A DNA stretch of 64,000 nt from Oceanobacillus sojae (GCF_007991515.1 NZ_BJYM01000006.1:1-64000); one strand, 5' to 3'. Shown: positions 1-9,151, numbered from the stretch's first letter. Numbers and translations: made by a program. Notes: a model not told the origin generated them from the sequence alone.

Positions 1-1
1 G

Positions 2-1012
2 GTTAATAAAACAGAACGCGTGGGAAATAACATATGGTATAGAGGGACTTTAAATAACCGTCAGGTGTTTATTCATGAATCTTATTTAATAGACAATCGT
101 ATGGTTTATGAGGACTTTAATGTAACTTTAAACGAAGCTTTAAATAGACAAATGAATCAGTTACAGCAAACCGATAAATATCGAAACAGCCCGGCTTTTG
201 TGCATCAAAATTACGTAACAAGTAACAGAACAACTGCAAATGTTAATGTTAGAGCTGCTGCAGACACAAGCAGCCATGTTTACGGACTTTTAGAAAGAGG
301 TAGTATTGTAAATATTTTAAGCAGTCAAAATAACTTCTATCAAATTAGTTATCAAGCATGGAGGAACCCGACGCGACAAGATGTCCAACAGTATTTAGAC
401 CCATCTAATAACGATATCTTTCAACACCTTTCTTTATCTGATAGTGTTGGAGTAAATGCCAGTTCATTAAATAATATTTTAACAGGTAAAGGAATTTTAT
501 CAGGAAAAGGCCAAGCCTTTATTGATGGTGGGAAACAGCATCAAGTAAATGAAGTTTATTTGATTTCTCATGCTTTACTGGAAACCGGGAATGGAAGTTC
601 TGCATTAGCTAAAGGTGTCGAAGTAGGAACGAACAGCTCTGGTAATCCAGTTCTTGCAACATCTAGTAATCGAAGCAGCTTAAATAATATTCAAACAGTG
701 TATAATATGTTCGGAATTGGAGCTTTTGATGGTGATGCACACCGTGCAGGAGCAGTACGTGCATATCGTGAAGGCTGGAACACGCCAGAAAAAGCAATTA
801 TCGGTGGAGCAAAATTCATTGGTTCTAGTTATATTCACAATAGCTATAATCAAGATACTCTTTATAAAATGAGATGGAATCCAGCTAACCCTGGTTATCC
901 ACAGTATGCTACAGATATTGGTTGGGCAACAAAGCAAGTAGGAAATATTCAAAATATGTATGCTCAGCTAGATAACCCTGTACTAAGATTTAAAATACCA
1001 AGATATAAATAA
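2..1012 (+). CDS. Endo-beta-N-acetylglucosaminidase (autolysin), 5' partial
   Basis: The C-terminal part of a secreted wall hydrolase. The frame is open to the window edge, so the GTG at 20 is internal and the N-terminus lies outside. An SH3b-like segment (motif NVNVRAAADTSS, near residue 75 counted from nt 20) is followed by a glucosaminidase domain of about 190 residues with the catalytic-type motif LLETGNGSSALAKG; its Glu is encoded at 581-583. These enzymes cut the GlcNAc-MurNAc glycan bond during wall turnover (known for the LytD/Atl glucosaminidase family). The repeat-like text at the very start (WYRGTLNNRQVFIHESYL) suggests more SH3/GW-type repeats upstream. A strong terminator follows the stop. 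The domain call is firm; full length and signal peptide cannot be seen. Confidence 0.85.
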   Translation, partial: VNKTERVGNNIWYRGTLNNRQVFIHESYLIDNRMVYEDFNVTLNEALNRQMNQLQQTDKYRNSPAFVHQNYVTSNRTTANVNVRAAADTSSHVYGLLERGSIVNILSSQNNFYQISYQAWRNPTRQDVQQYLDPSNNDIFQHLSLSDSVGVNASSLNNILTGKGILSGKGQAFIDGGKQHQVNEVYLISHALLETGNGSSALAKGVEVGTNSSGNPVLATSSNRSSLNNIQTVYNMFGIGAFDGDAHRAGAVRAYREGWNTPEKAIIGGAKFIGSSYIHNSYNQDTLYKMRWNPANPGYPQYATDIGWATKQVGNIQNMYAQLDNPVLRFKIPRYK

Positions 1013-1015
1013 CTT

Positions 1016-1059
1016 AAAAATAGCATCCTATGAAAATATAAAAATAGGATGCTATTTTT
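1016..1059 (+). terminator. Rho-independent terminator of the autolysin gene
   Basis: A perfect 15-bp inverted repeat (AAAAATAGCATCCTA at 1016-1030, its complement at 1045-1059) ends in a T run. It begins four bases after the stop codon. Confidence 0.9.
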
Positions 1060-1490
1060 AGTATAAAATTAAAGAAAGTTAAGGATAAGCTTTTCTTATC
1101 GGTGAGAAGGGATACCTCCTAATATAAGAACTACCTCTGTACCTAGTTTTAACAGGTAGTAGAAGGTAGTTTTTTAAGAATAATAATTCCTAGCAGGTTA
1201 TTTTTACCTATAAATTAGATTTAATATATTTCCTTAATGTTTAATTAGATATGGTTGTCATAAAATCTTTTTTTAGGTATTATGTATATTGTTGTTTTAT
1301 TTTATTATATATTTTCTAATTAGCTTAGTATTTGTCATATCAATACTCGATTTTCTGGTTATGTTTGATTTGGAACAGCTACATTAAAAAGATAGTTTTA
1401 ATTCGTTAACTACCTTTTTTACAGCTTTAATTATGAAATTCCACATTTAATAAAGCATAAAAGATTATTTAATTTTAAGGAGGGAACATT
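1060..1490. other. Intergenic stretch upstream of the TagF-like gene
   Basis: Apart from the second hairpin, this AT-rich stretch holds no convincing ORF. The only clear signal is the ribosome binding site TAAGGAGGG (about 1476-1483) for the following TTG start. No promoter with good -35 and -10 boxes was found by eye. Confidence 0.6.
1129..1176 (+). terminator. Second terminator-like hairpin
   Basis: AACTACCT (1129-1136) pairs with AGGTAGTT (1164-1171), with a nested TACCT/AGGTA pair inside, followed by six Ts. It has no gene of its own between it and the first terminator, so it may back up that one or end a lost small gene. Confidence 0.5.
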
Positions 1491-3419
1491 TTGGAGTCTA
1501 TTGTAAAAGTAAAAGATAATGATCTTTTTTTGAAAGACGACTACGAAGACTATAATAATAGATCTTTATTAAATGGTAAAAGAAGAATGCCGTTTAAAAA
1601 GTTTTATATTTATAAAAATAATGAAATTGTAATAGAAAATAATAAACAGACTGGTGAAATAGAAATCTTAGAAAAGCTTCCTAATAAAAAAATTCCCAAT
1701 ACTTATATGATAATCTATTTAGACCCGGTTGGAAGATTATCTTTTATGATTATGAGGGAACATAAGATACTGCCAGATGTTAAAGTATTAGAAAAAGCTG
1801 AGTCATCTCCCCCTCATAAAATCTTAAAATTTAGTTTTTTTCGCTCCCTATTTATTTTCGGCATCATTAGATTTAGGTACTCGAATATGTTAGACGTAAA
1901 AATCGCTATAGGGTATGATAAATCATTAAATTATGATTTTAAATATATATTACCTAGGTTTTTAAGAAAGATATTCTCAGAAAATACAAATAAATTCTCT
2001 TTGTTAACACAATTAGGTTTTTGTAGAGTTAAATTAAAAGATGTCTTACATAAGTACGAGCAAAGTAGCGAAATTAATAACCCTATTTATATAAAATCTC
2101 ATACTTTTGATGACTTAAATTACTACTATCCTCTAAAATTTAATGGGTATGATTCCTATGATAAAAAACATTATATATATAGTTCTAGAAGATATACAAT
2201 TAAAAAAAATCGTATTCAAACTTTCCTAAGAAAATCTATAACTGGGCAATTAGTTTTGGTTGTAAGCGACTATTTAAATAAAACTGTTGAGATAAAAGAA
2301 ATATTAGCTAAATTATTCACATTAATAACACCTAAGAAAAGTTATGATATATATTTTGAAAAATTTTCTAGTGGAGCAAGTGAATCAGCGTTTGAAGTAT
2401 TTAAATACGCAAAATCCCAAAATGATAAAAAAGCTGTGTATATATTGAATAAAAAACATGAAAAGTTTAAGGAATTACAGAATCACTTCGGCCAAGATAG
2501 TATAGTAGCTCATAACTCGATTAAATCTTTTTATTCAATATTTAATGCTGATAAATTAATTTCTTCAGATTTATCGACGCATATACTTAGAAATCTTTAT
2601 GATAACAGCAAAAATTTGAAAAAAGTAATATTAAATACAAATAAAAAGATTTTTTTACAACATGGGATTTCGCTTGCTACCAATGTTTTTGAGAGAGGTT
2701 ACTATAATAAGAAAGTGCCAATAGCACCCGATTATGTTGTTACGAATTCTAAAGTAGAAAGTAGCTATTTTATGAAATACCCAAAATATAAAAGCGATCA
2801 ACTAATTCAAGCAGGCACCCCTAACTTAGATTTATATGTTAAAGAAAAAGAACACAGTAAGAATGAAATTAGCTTTTTATTAACGTGGAGACCGTGGGAT
2901 TTAACAGGTAGAATTGAAAGTAATTCATATATTGACAGATATCTTCAATTTTTAAAGCTCGTTAAAAAAGAAAAATTTTATGATTCAAAGAAAATCAACT
3001 TAATATTGCATCCCAAGGCTAAATTATTACTTGAAAATCAGTTTAACGATATTTATGAATCTATTCAGCAGTTTCTGTATGATGGAGATATAAAAGATGC
3101 CTTATTAAGTTCAAAAGTTGTTATTACTGACTATTCTTCTATTTGCTTTTATGCGTTCGCTGGAGGTAGTAACGTAGTATATTTTTGGGGAGATAAGGAA
3201 TTGGCGGAATCTGAGTATGGAGCTCCAAACATATTACAAAAAAATAATTGTTTTGGTGATATAGCTTATGATTTAGAAGAAAGTCTTCATGAGAAGATAG
3301 TTAAGAATTATTCAATAGAACAACAGGAAAAATATATTGAAAAGTTCAATGAGTTAGTCGAATATACTTCTGGTAAAAACACACAGAATGTTTATAGATT
3401 TATAAAGAGTATTATTTAA
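1491..3419 (+). CDS. CDP-glycerol glycerophosphotransferase, TagF/TagB family
   Basis: A 642-residue teichoic acid polymerase-family enzyme that would transfer glycerol-phosphate (or a related polyol phosphate) from CDP-glycerol to the growing wall teichoic acid chain on the inner membrane face. The C-terminal half carries the Glyphos_transf signatures: FLQHG with H391, ILHPKAK with H507 and TDYSS around D547, matching the catalytic pattern known from TagF. The N-terminal ~250 residues form a separate, lysine-rich region as in long polymerases rather than the short TagB primase. The start is TTG: AAGGAGGG lies 7 bases upstream and no ATG fits. It is followed by a terminator, then tagGH. Polymer type and primase/polymerase role cannot be settled from sequence alone. 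Confidence 0.85.
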   Translation: MESIVKVKDNDLFLKDDYEDYNNRSLLNGKRRMPFKKFYIYKNNEIVIENNKQTGEIEILEKLPNKKIPNTYMIIYLDPVGRLSFMIMREHKILPDVKVLEKAESSPPHKILKFSFFRSLFIFGIIRFRYSNMLDVKIAIGYDKSLNYDFKYILPRFLRKIFSENTNKFSLLTQLGFCRVKLKDVLHKYEQSSEINNPIYIKSHTFDDLNYYYPLKFNGYDSYDKKHYIYSSRRYTIKKNRIQTFLRKSITGQLVLVVSDYLNKTVEIKEILAKLFTLITPKKSYDIYFEKFSSGASESAFEVFKYAKSQNDKKAVYILNKKHEKFKELQNHFGQDSIVAHNSIKSFYSIFNADKLISSDLSTHILRNLYDNSKNLKKVILNTNKKIFLQHGISLATNVFERGYYNKKVPIAPDYVVTNSKVESSYFMKYPKYKSDQLIQAGTPNLDLYVKEKEHSKNEISFLLTWRPWDLTGRIESNSYIDRYLQFLKLVKKEKFYDSKKINLILHPKAKLLLENQFNDIYESIQQFLYDGDIKDALLSSKVVITDYSSICFYAFAGGSNVVYFWGDKELAESEYGAPNILQKNNCFGDIAYDLEESLHEKIVKNYSIEQQEKYIEKFNELVEYTSGKNTQNVYRFIKSII

Positions 3420-3533
3420 CTTTTTGAAACTGAATGTAAATTCGGGAACATAGTAATAACAGTCCAATAATTGAACAAAGTGTTAATAATACATTGAGTT
3501 ATATTTTGATATAGAAGAATTATAAAATAATAT

Positions 3534-3569
3534 CCTAGAGTTTATTTACTGATAAGCTCTAGGTTTTTT
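3534..3569 (+). terminator. Terminator downstream of the TagF-like gene
   Basis: CCTAGAGTTTA (3534-3544) pairs with TAAGCTCTAGG (3553-3563) with one G-T wobble and is followed by TTTTTT. Confidence 0.75.
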
Positions 3570-3793
3570 ATAAAATCAAGGAAATGATGGCTCTTCCTTC
3601 TTCCAATAACTGGATTAATTATTTTATTCCCAGACAGTGGCTTAAAACTCCGTATGTCTGGGTTAAATTACCTGCAATACTAAATAAGGAAATATTTTCT
3701 TATTCAAAAAGTTAAACTGAGAGTGCTATAATGTTAATTTATCTTGGGAATATGAAATTATTACTTATAAATAATATTTCACTTCTCTTATGA

Positions 3794-3822
3794 TTGTGTT
3801 TTAGGAAGAGAACTTGTATAAT
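3794..3822 (+). promoter_or_regulatory. Candidate sigma-A promoter of tagGH
   Basis: TTGTGT (3794-3799), a 17-base spacer and a consensus TATAAT (3817-3822) lie 47 bases upstream of the tagG start. Confidence 0.55.
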
Positions 3823-3868
3823 TTAATAACGTGAATATAGGTTATTCTTTTATTGAAAGGAAAAAATA

Positions 3869-4696
3869 ATGAATTTTTTATGGAAGGTTATTAAAGAACA
3901 AATTAGTCATTTTTATCTTATTAGAAGATTGTCATTATATGAGTTAAAAAATAAAAATAAAAATAATTATCTTGGAATGGGATGGGAAATATTAAATCCT
4001 GCTATTCAAATTTTAATTTATTGGTTTGTTTTTGGTTTATTGTTGTCTCGAGATGATATTACAATGGGAGGAGAACCAGTTCCATTTATTACTTGGTTAA
4101 TTGGCGGATTTTTCGTTTGGATATTCTTTTATCAATCTACTGTACAAGGGTCTAAATCTGTTTTTTCCCGTTTGAAGATGCTTTCTAAGATGAATTTTCC
4201 TATGAGCATTATACCAAGTTACGTTATATTTTCTCAGTTTTACGTGCATCTTATAACGATAGTCATATCTATTATAATTTATCAGTTTATGGGTTTTTAT
4301 ATTAATATTTACTATTTGCAGTTAATTTATTTTATGATTGCAACATTGATTTTTTTATTCGCAATTTCTTTAATCACATCAACTATTTCAACAATTGTCA
4401 GAGATTTTCATATGCTATTAAATTCAACTTTAAGAATGTTTCTTTATATATCTGGCGTATTATGGCCGCTCAGTAAGCTTGAGGCTCTAGATTTTCCATG
4501 GTTAATGAATATTATGCAATTAAACCCGCTATATTATTTAATAGAAGGCTACCGTGCAGCGTTTTTTGGAACAGAGTGGTATTTTATAACAAATGGATTG
4601 TTAACACTTTATTTTTGGCTTGTAGTTTTCTTATTGTTAATAATTGGGGCTGGCTTGCATATGAGATTTAGAAAGCATTTTATCGACTTTTTATAA
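3869..4696 (+). CDS. tagG: Teichoic acid ABC exporter, permease TagG
   Basis: A 275-residue ABC-2 type permease with about six hydrophobic membrane segments, the usual size for TagG/TarG. Together with TagH it flips completed undecaprenyl-linked wall teichoic acid across the membrane. The N-terminal amphipathic stretch rich in KNKNKNNY followed by LGMGWEILNPAIQILIYW is typical of this family. It starts at ATG behind GAAAGGAAA, has its own promoter, and ends 16 bases before the tagH ATG, so the two form an operon. The neighbouring polymerase and linkage-unit genes support the substrate assignment. Confidence 0.9.
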   Translation: MNFLWKVIKEQISHFYLIRRLSLYELKNKNKNNYLGMGWEILNPAIQILIYWFVFGLLLSRDDITMGGEPVPFITWLIGGFFVWIFFYQSTVQGSKSVFSRLKMLSKMNFPMSIIPSYVIFSQFYVHLITIVISIIIYQFMGFYINIYYLQLIYFMIATLIFLFAISLITSTISTIVRDFHMLLNSTLRMFLYISGVLWPLSKLEALDFPWLMNIMQLNPLYYLIEGYRAAFFGTEWYFITNGLLTLYFWLVVFLLLIIGAGLHMRFRKHFIDFL

Positions 4697-4712
4697 AAGG
4701 TATGTGTTGAAA

Positions 4713-5546
4713 ATGGAAAAAGCAATAATAGTAAAAAACGTAACGAAAAAATATAAATTATATAATGGAAATAAAGAAAGATTACTTGATTTAATCACCC
4801 CTAAAAGCTATGGTAAAGACTTCTATGCACTTACAAATGTAAATTTTGAAGCAGATAAGGGAGATATTGTTGGGTTTATTGGCATTAATGGATCTGGTAA
4901 GTCTACATTGTCCAATATTATTGCTGGGATTTTACCTGAAACAAGTGGTTCAGTAATCTTGAATGGTGAGGCCTCTATTATTGCTGTCTCTGCTGGATTG
5001 AAAGGAGATTTATCAGGTAGAGATAATATTGAAATGAAATTATTAATGCTGGGGTTTAATAAAAAAGAGATAAAACAGCTTGAGCCAGAAATAATAGAAT
5101 TTGCGGAATTAGAGAATTTTATCGACCAACCAGTTAAATCTTATTCTAGTGGAATGAAATCCCGTTTGGGCTTTGCGATTTCTGTGAATGTTGACCCTGA
5201 TATATTAATTATTGATGAAGCATTATCAGTAGGAGATAAAGCATTTGCTGAAAAAAGTTTAGAAAAAATGAGAGAGTTTAAAAAGCGTGGAAAGACAATG
5301 ATTTTTGTCAGTCACTCGCTTGGTCAGATGAAAGAATTCTGTGAAAAAATTCTTTGGTTAGAATATGGAGTAGTTAAAGACTATGGTAATACGGAAGATG
5401 TTATACCTAAATACGAACAATTCTTGAAGACATGGAAAAAAATGAATAACAAACAACGAAAACAATATCGTAGTGAAAAAATTGCTGAGAATAGTAAGTA
5501 TTTACAAAGTAGATCTTTTATTTATGGTCAGGCACGAAAACAATGA
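4713..5546 (+). CDS. tagH: Teichoic acid ABC exporter, ATPase TagH
   Basis: The ATPase partner of TagG. Visible are Walker A (GINGSGKST), the signature SYSSGMKSRLG, Walker B (ILIIDEAL) and the switch His in FVSHS. The protein is about 277 residues, as in the short TarH type, and lacks the long C-terminal extension of B. subtilis TagH. Start choice is uncertain: in-frame GTG (4704), TTG (4707) and ATG (4713) are all possible. The ATG gives an N-terminus (MEKAIIVKNVTKKYKLY) that aligns without overhang to known TagH proteins, while TTG has the better spacing from AAAAGG at 4695-4700. Confidence 0.9.
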   Translation: MEKAIIVKNVTKKYKLYNGNKERLLDLITPKSYGKDFYALTNVNFEADKGDIVGFIGINGSGKSTLSNIIAGILPETSGSVILNGEASIIAVSAGLKGDLSGRDNIEMKLLMLGFNKKEIKQLEPEIIEFAELENFIDQPVKSYSSGMKSRLGFAISVNVDPDILIIDEALSVGDKAFAEKSLEKMREFKKRGKTMIFVSHSLGQMKEFCEKILWLEYGVVKDYGNTEDVIPKYEQFLKTWKKMNNKQRKQYRSEKIAENSKYLQSRSFIYGQARKQ

Positions 5547-5683
5547 TATCCCAAGGTTTGCAAAGTTTTTAAGAATTTGCAGCTACCTAAAAAGATAATT
5601 ATAAAGAAATACTACTTGAATTTGTTCTGTTGTATCCAATAAGTCCAGGCTTTCGTTTACCCAGAATTTCAATTATAAAAAAA

Positions 5684-5742
5684 GTGCCTTCCAAGTCTTG
5701 TATAATGAAATTGGAAAAATATCCAAGAAAGACTTGAGGGCA
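5684..5742. repeat. Inverted repeat, possible insertion-sequence remnant
   Basis: GTGCCTTCCAAGTCTT (from 5684) faces AAGACTTGAGGGCAC (5728-5742), an imperfect inverted pair around a TATAAT-containing centre and a mini-ORF of ten codons. It looks like the end of a mobile element but no transposase remains and the family is not recognised. The 5547-5928 stretch holds nothing else that could be called. Confidence 0.35.
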
Positions 5743-5928
5743 CATCTATTTGAATTAATCAAATTTCATTAATTAAGGAAAAACCACAAAGATTTTTAAA
5801 TGAAGTCATCTACATCTAATTATCTAATTATGTTTTTCTTTATTGTTTTTACTGAAAAAATATCTGCATAGAAAACAACTATAGAAAGCACTAAATGGCA
5901 TTACAGTTTCTACACAGACAGAAAAATA

Positions 5929-6648
5929 TCAACTATTTTGAAAGATCTCTGGCCGATTACTAAACACCCCATCAACCCCATAAGAAACAAGCTCTTCATA
6001 ACACTTCCAATCATTCACCGTATAAGGAAAAACACTATATCCAGCATTTTTGCATGCTTGGACAAACGTTTGATCAACATAAACATGGTTTGGATGAACA
6101 CTATAAATAGGTAGGCCACTATTCTTAACATATTTCCAAGTATCTAAAAGACGATAATGAAAAAGCATTCCTAAACGTAATGTTGGGTGAAGGTGAAAAA
6201 TATTTTGCAGAGCAACATGATCGAATGAAGAAATGATTACATTATCCAGTCGATTATATGTTTCCAGACAATCTAACAGCTTTTTCTCGATTCCCGGATA
6301 AATAACAGGAATATTTTTTATTTCTACATTCAAAAGAACCTCGGCAGGTGTGATGGAAAGAACATCTTCAAGACATGTCAGGTGTACACCCTTATATTCC
6401 TCGCTAAAACCTGAACCAACATCAATCTGTTGAATTTCTTCCCAGGTAAGATCTTTGATAAGAGTAGTGCTCTTTTTATTAAATCGAGTTAATTTTGCAT
6501 CATGACAAACAACTAATACATCATCCTTGGTTAATTGTACATCTAATTCCATTCCTTTTGGTCGATGAGATAATGCTTTTTCAAAAGCAGGCAATGTATT
6601 TTCAGGCGCTTCTGTTAAGGAACCCCTATGCGCAAAATTTAATACCAA
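5929..6648 (-). CDS. Glycerophosphodiester phosphodiesterase, cytosolic
   Basis: A 239-residue GDPD-family TIM-barrel enzyme that hydrolyses glycerophosphodiesters to glycerol-3-phosphate and an alcohol. Catalytic motifs are present: NFAHRGSLTEAPENT at the N-terminus, MELDVQLTKD, VCHDAKLTRFN, and the late metal ligand region VEIK. There is no signal peptide, so it acts in the cytosol. The longer reading (ATG at 6681) is rejected because the Shine-Dalgarno sequence AGGAGGT (reverse of 6656-6662) lies inside it; it is spaced 7-8 bases from the TTG at 6648-6646, giving the N-terminus MVLNFAHRG normal for the family. The gene is divergent from tagO, with which it shares an intergenic region carrying Pho-box-like hexamers. 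Confidence 0.85.
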   Translation of the reverse strand: MVLNFAHRGSLTEAPENTLPAFEKALSHRPKGMELDVQLTKDDVLVVCHDAKLTRFNKKSTTLIKDLTWEEIQQIDVGSGFSEEYKGVHLTCLEDVLSITPAEVLLNVEIKNIPVIYPGIEKKLLDCLETYNRLDNVIISSFDHVALQNIFHLHPTLRLGMLFHYRLLDTWKYVKNSGLPIYSVHPNHVYVDQTFVQACKNAGYSVFPYTVNDWKCYEELVSYGVDGVFSNRPEIFQNS

Positions 6649-6655
6649 AAAGAAT

Positions 6656-6662
6656 ACCTCCT
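6656..6662 (-). promoter_or_regulatory. Ribosome binding site that fixes the GDPD start at TTG 6648
   Basis: On the minus strand this is AGGAGGT in the context GGAGGAGGT, 7-8 bases before TTG. It lies inside the longer ATG-initiated frame, which therefore is unlikely to be translated. Confidence 0.7.
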
Positions 6663-6781
6663 CCGTCTTGAGTGAAATCATATATCTTATCTTTATGTTT
6701 TCTTCTTCGTGTTTATCATATCATAATGAAATGAGGAGACATAACAAACCAATTAATTTTGTTAACATTGTATTATTAAAA

Positions 6782-6798
6782 TTTACATTTACTTAACA
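6782..6798 (+). promoter_or_regulatory. Pho-box-like hexamers in the GDPD-tagO divergent region
   Basis: TTTACA (6782-6787) and TTAACA (6793-6798) are spaced 11 bp start to start, directly before the tagO -35. Another TTAACA lies at 6762-6767. PhoP boxes in Bacillus follow a TT(A/C/T)A(C/T)A repeat of 11 bp; binding here is an inference. Confidence 0.4.
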
Positions 6799-6802
6799 TG
6801 AA

Positions 6803-6831
6803 TCGACATGGGGATAGTATAGTTGTATAAT
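6803..6831 (+). promoter_or_regulatory. Sigma-A promoter of tagO-tagA
   Basis: TCGACA (6803-6808), exactly 17 bases, then TATAAT (6826-6831). One mismatch to consensus in total; 37 bases upstream of the tagO ATG. Confidence 0.75.
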
Positions 6832-6867
6832 ATAAATACATAATAAGGGGAGATAGGGGTGTAGCAA

Positions 6868-7935
6868 ATGGTGCAAATTGTTCTGTTGTCAATGGTCAGT
6901 TTAGTTGCTGGATTGATTGTGACACCGATTGTCATCAAGTATTCCAAAAAACTGCATATTACTGACAAACCGAATGCACGAAAAATTCACCAGGAACCTA
7001 TCCCAACCCTTGGCGGGATAGCGATTGCAATCAGTTTTATTGTCGGATTGATTATCCTTCAGCCAGCAAGTGATTTTCATTTGTCCATACTTTGCGGGGC
7101 AGCAGTGATATTGCTCCTCGGAATTTTTGATGATATATATGATTTGTCGGCAAAATTTAAATTTGTGATTCAAGTATTGGTTGCCTGCATTGTAGTCTTT
7201 TGGGGAGGACTTGAAGTAGAATTTATTAACCTGCCGTTTGGCGGTGAATTAGAGTTTGGTTTATTTAGTGAACTGTTTACAATTCTTTGGATTGTTGGAA
7301 TTACAAACGCAATTAACCTGATTGATGGATTGGATGGTCTTGCAGCAGGTGTTTCTAGTATTGCGTTGATTCCTATTACTGGCATGGCTATGATGATGGG
7401 AGACACGTATGTTACTACGATGGCATTAATATTGTTATTTAGTGTGCTCGGATTTTTAAAATATAATTTTTACCCGGCGAAGATTTTTATGGGAGATACA
7501 GGAGCGTTATTTCTTGGTTTTATGATTTCTGTCTTATCCTTACTTGGATTTAAGAATGTTACCGTTGTATCTTTTATTATTCCAATCTTTATCTTGGGTG
7601 TTCCTATATCAGATACGTTAATTGCGATGATACGGAGAAAATTAAATAATCGCCCGATGTCCAGTCCGGATAGTTCCCATCTCCATCATCGATTGATGCA
7701 GTTCGGTTTCTCACATAAGCAGACGGTGCTTTTTATTTACTTGTTGAGTGCATTATTCAGTGTTTCAGCTATACTGTTTACAATGACTACTTTATGGGGC
7801 TCCATACTAATTTTAGCTGTTATTCTGTTCGTTCTGTTGATATTGATTGATACATTAGAAATGATTAATAGCAAATTTAAGCCGTTAAGTACTTTTTTTA
7901 AACGGTCATCACATTATAGATATTGGAAAAAATGA
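6868..7935 (+). CDS. tagO: Undecaprenyl-phosphate GlcNAc-1-phosphate transferase TagO
   Basis: A 355-residue polytopic membrane enzyme (about ten hydrophobic segments) that starts wall teichoic acid synthesis by moving GlcNAc-1-phosphate from UDP-GlcNAc to undecaprenyl phosphate. The MraY/WecA family signatures are all visible: LHITDKPNARKIHQEP, the LGIFDDIYDL aspartates, NAINLIDGLDGLAAG, MGDTGALFLG, and the cytosolic His cluster SSHLHHRLMQFG. The start ATG follows GGGGTG by 8 bases. tagA follows after 63 bases in the same orientation without a terminator. Length matches the family. Confidence 0.92.
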   Translation: MVQIVLLSMVSLVAGLIVTPIVIKYSKKLHITDKPNARKIHQEPIPTLGGIAIAISFIVGLIILQPASDFHLSILCGAAVILLLGIFDDIYDLSAKFKFVIQVLVACIVVFWGGLEVEFINLPFGGELEFGLFSELFTILWIVGITNAINLIDGLDGLAAGVSSIALIPITGMAMMMGDTYVTTMALILLFSVLGFLKYNFYPAKIFMGDTGALFLGFMISVLSLLGFKNVTVVSFIIPIFILGVPISDTLIAMIRRKLNNRPMSSPDSSHLHHRLMQFGFSHKQTVLFIYLLSALFSVSAILFTMTTLWGSILILAVILFVLLILIDTLEMINSKFKPLSTFFKRSSHYRYWKK

Positions 7936-7998
7936 CAAGTGCGTAATAGAGAAAAAATTATAAATAAGAAATGAACCGTGGGGAAGGACATAAAGAAT

Positions 7999-8739
7999 AT
8001 GCAGAAAGACTGCCGAAGTGTAACCGTGATGGATATCGACTTTGTTAATAAAACACAATATCAATTTTTAGTAGAGGACATTTTCCCTGCCCTACACCGT
8101 AAAGATAAAAAGTTTATCGTGACGGCTAATCCAGAGATAGTGATGAAGGCACGGGAAGATGATACTTTTAAAAAAGTGATTCAAGAAGCAGATTATACGG
8201 TACCGGATGGTATTGGTATTATCTTGGCGGCTAAAATGCTTAAAACACCATTACAAGAGAGGATTGCCGGGTTTGATTTAACACTGGATTTATTAAATTA
8301 TGCTGACGAATATGAATTAAGCTGTTATTTTTTGGGAGCTAAAGAGGACGTCAATGAAAAAGCTGTAAAAAGAGTGGAGTCAGACTATCCTAATATTCAT
8401 ATTGCAGGAAGACATAATGGGTATTTTGATTTTGATGACCGCAAGCTTGCAGAAGAAATTGCAGCAACATCTCCCGATATTGTTTTAGTAGCTGCTGGAT
8501 TCCCAAAACAGGAAAAATGGATTGCGGCATATAAAGACTTATTTAATCATGGATTGTTTATGGGTGTTGGAGGAACATTTGATGTACTGGCAGGGGAAGT
8601 TAAGCGGGCTCCAGAAATATGGGTTAAATTAAACCTGGAATGGTTTTATCGTCTGCTGCAGCAACCAAGAGTGAGAATCAAGCGTACACTGAAGCTTTTT
8701 GAATTTATGTGGATTATTTTAAAGAATAGAAAAAAGTGA
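7999..8739 (+). CDS. tagA: N-acetylglucosaminyldiphosphoundecaprenol ManNAc transferase TagA
   Basis: A WecG/TagA/CpsF glycosyltransferase that adds ManNAc from UDP-ManNAc to lipid-linked GlcNAc, the second step of the linkage unit. Motifs are VTANPEIVMKARED, the DGIG segment around the catalytic Asp (YTVPDGIGIILAAKML), AGFPKQEKWI, GVGGTFDVLAGEVKRAPE and the C-terminal membrane-binding appendage LNLEWFYRLLQQPRVRIKR. The in-frame GTG at 7978 has no ribosome binding site; the ATG at 7999 has AAGGA 10 bases upstream and gives 246 residues, close to other TagA proteins. It is the second gene of the tagO operon. Confidence 0.9.
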   Translation: MQKDCRSVTVMDIDFVNKTQYQFLVEDIFPALHRKDKKFIVTANPEIVMKAREDDTFKKVIQEADYTVPDGIGIILAAKMLKTPLQERIAGFDLTLDLLNYADEYELSCYFLGAKEDVNEKAVKRVESDYPNIHIAGRHNGYFDFDDRKLAEEIAATSPDIVLVAAGFPKQEKWIAAYKDLFNHGLFMGVGGTFDVLAGEVKRAPEIWVKLNLEWFYRLLQQPRVRIKRTLKLFEFMWIILKNRKK

Positions 8740-8826
8740 CCGAAGCATGCTTTAGCAGCGATTATTATTTTTACAACACGAGTAAAGTTCGGACATTAGC
8801 ATGCTTGTATTTCCATAAATAACAGA

Positions 8827-8870
8827 GAAGAGGATTTTCCCATTTTATTTCATATGGGAAAATCCTCTTC
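8827..8870. terminator. Bidirectional terminator between tagA and the YvrJ gene
   Basis: A perfect 17-bp stem (GAAGAGGATTTTCCCAT at 8827-8843, complement at 8854-8870) lies between convergent genes and can stop transcription from both sides. Confidence 0.85.
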
Positions 8871-9011
8871 TTAATTTACTTTCTTAGGAATTGAGATCGA
8901 ATAGATGGACTCAATTAACTGATTAAGCTTTCCCTCAACCCGGTGGAGCAAGTAAAAGGTCACCGCTGCAGGAAATCCAATATCGGTTAATAGAGAAATC
9001 CATGCTTCCAT
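8871..9011 (-). CDS. YvrJ family small protein
   Basis: A 46-residue protein too small for most gene callers: it starts MEAWISLLTDIGFPAAVTFY and ends in a short charged helix with ISIPKKVN. The N-terminal half is one hydrophobic segment, so it is probably membrane-bound. The ATG follows AAAGGTGG on the minus strand. In B. subtilis yvrJ lies near the two-subunit sigma factor SigO genes. Here it is the last gene of a DUF1659-DUF2922-YvrJ set divergent from a sigma factor gene. The molecular function of the family is not known to me. Confidence 0.85.
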   Translation of the reverse strand: MEAWISLLTDIGFPAAVTFYLLHRVEGKLNQLIESIYSISIPKKVN

Positions 9012-9103
9012 ACAATTCACCACCTTTTATTTAAATGATTTTCAAGAACAGACAGGACAGATAGACGATGATGGTTATCTGTATTACCTAATAAAAGACA
9101 ATG

Positions 9104-9126
9104 CCGTGAGGAGAGCCTCCTCACGG
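9104..9126 (-). terminator. Hairpin between DUF2922 and YvrJ genes
   Basis: A perfect 10-bp stem CCGTGAGGAG/CTCCTCACGG with a 3-nt loop. On the minus strand it is followed by a T-rich stretch (CATTGTCTTTTATT), so it may partly terminate or protect the upstream message. Confidence 0.55.
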
Positions 9127-9151
9127 GACAAAGTCTGTAACACTAGAAGAA

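Larger units (their letters stand above)
3420..3868. other. Intergenic region between TagF-like gene and tagG
   Basis: It holds the terminator at 3534-3569, an 8-bp inverted repeat CCCAGACA/TGTCTGGG (3629-3636 and 3655-3662) with an 18-nt loop and no T tract, and the tagG promoter. No ORF worth calling is present. Confidence 0.6.
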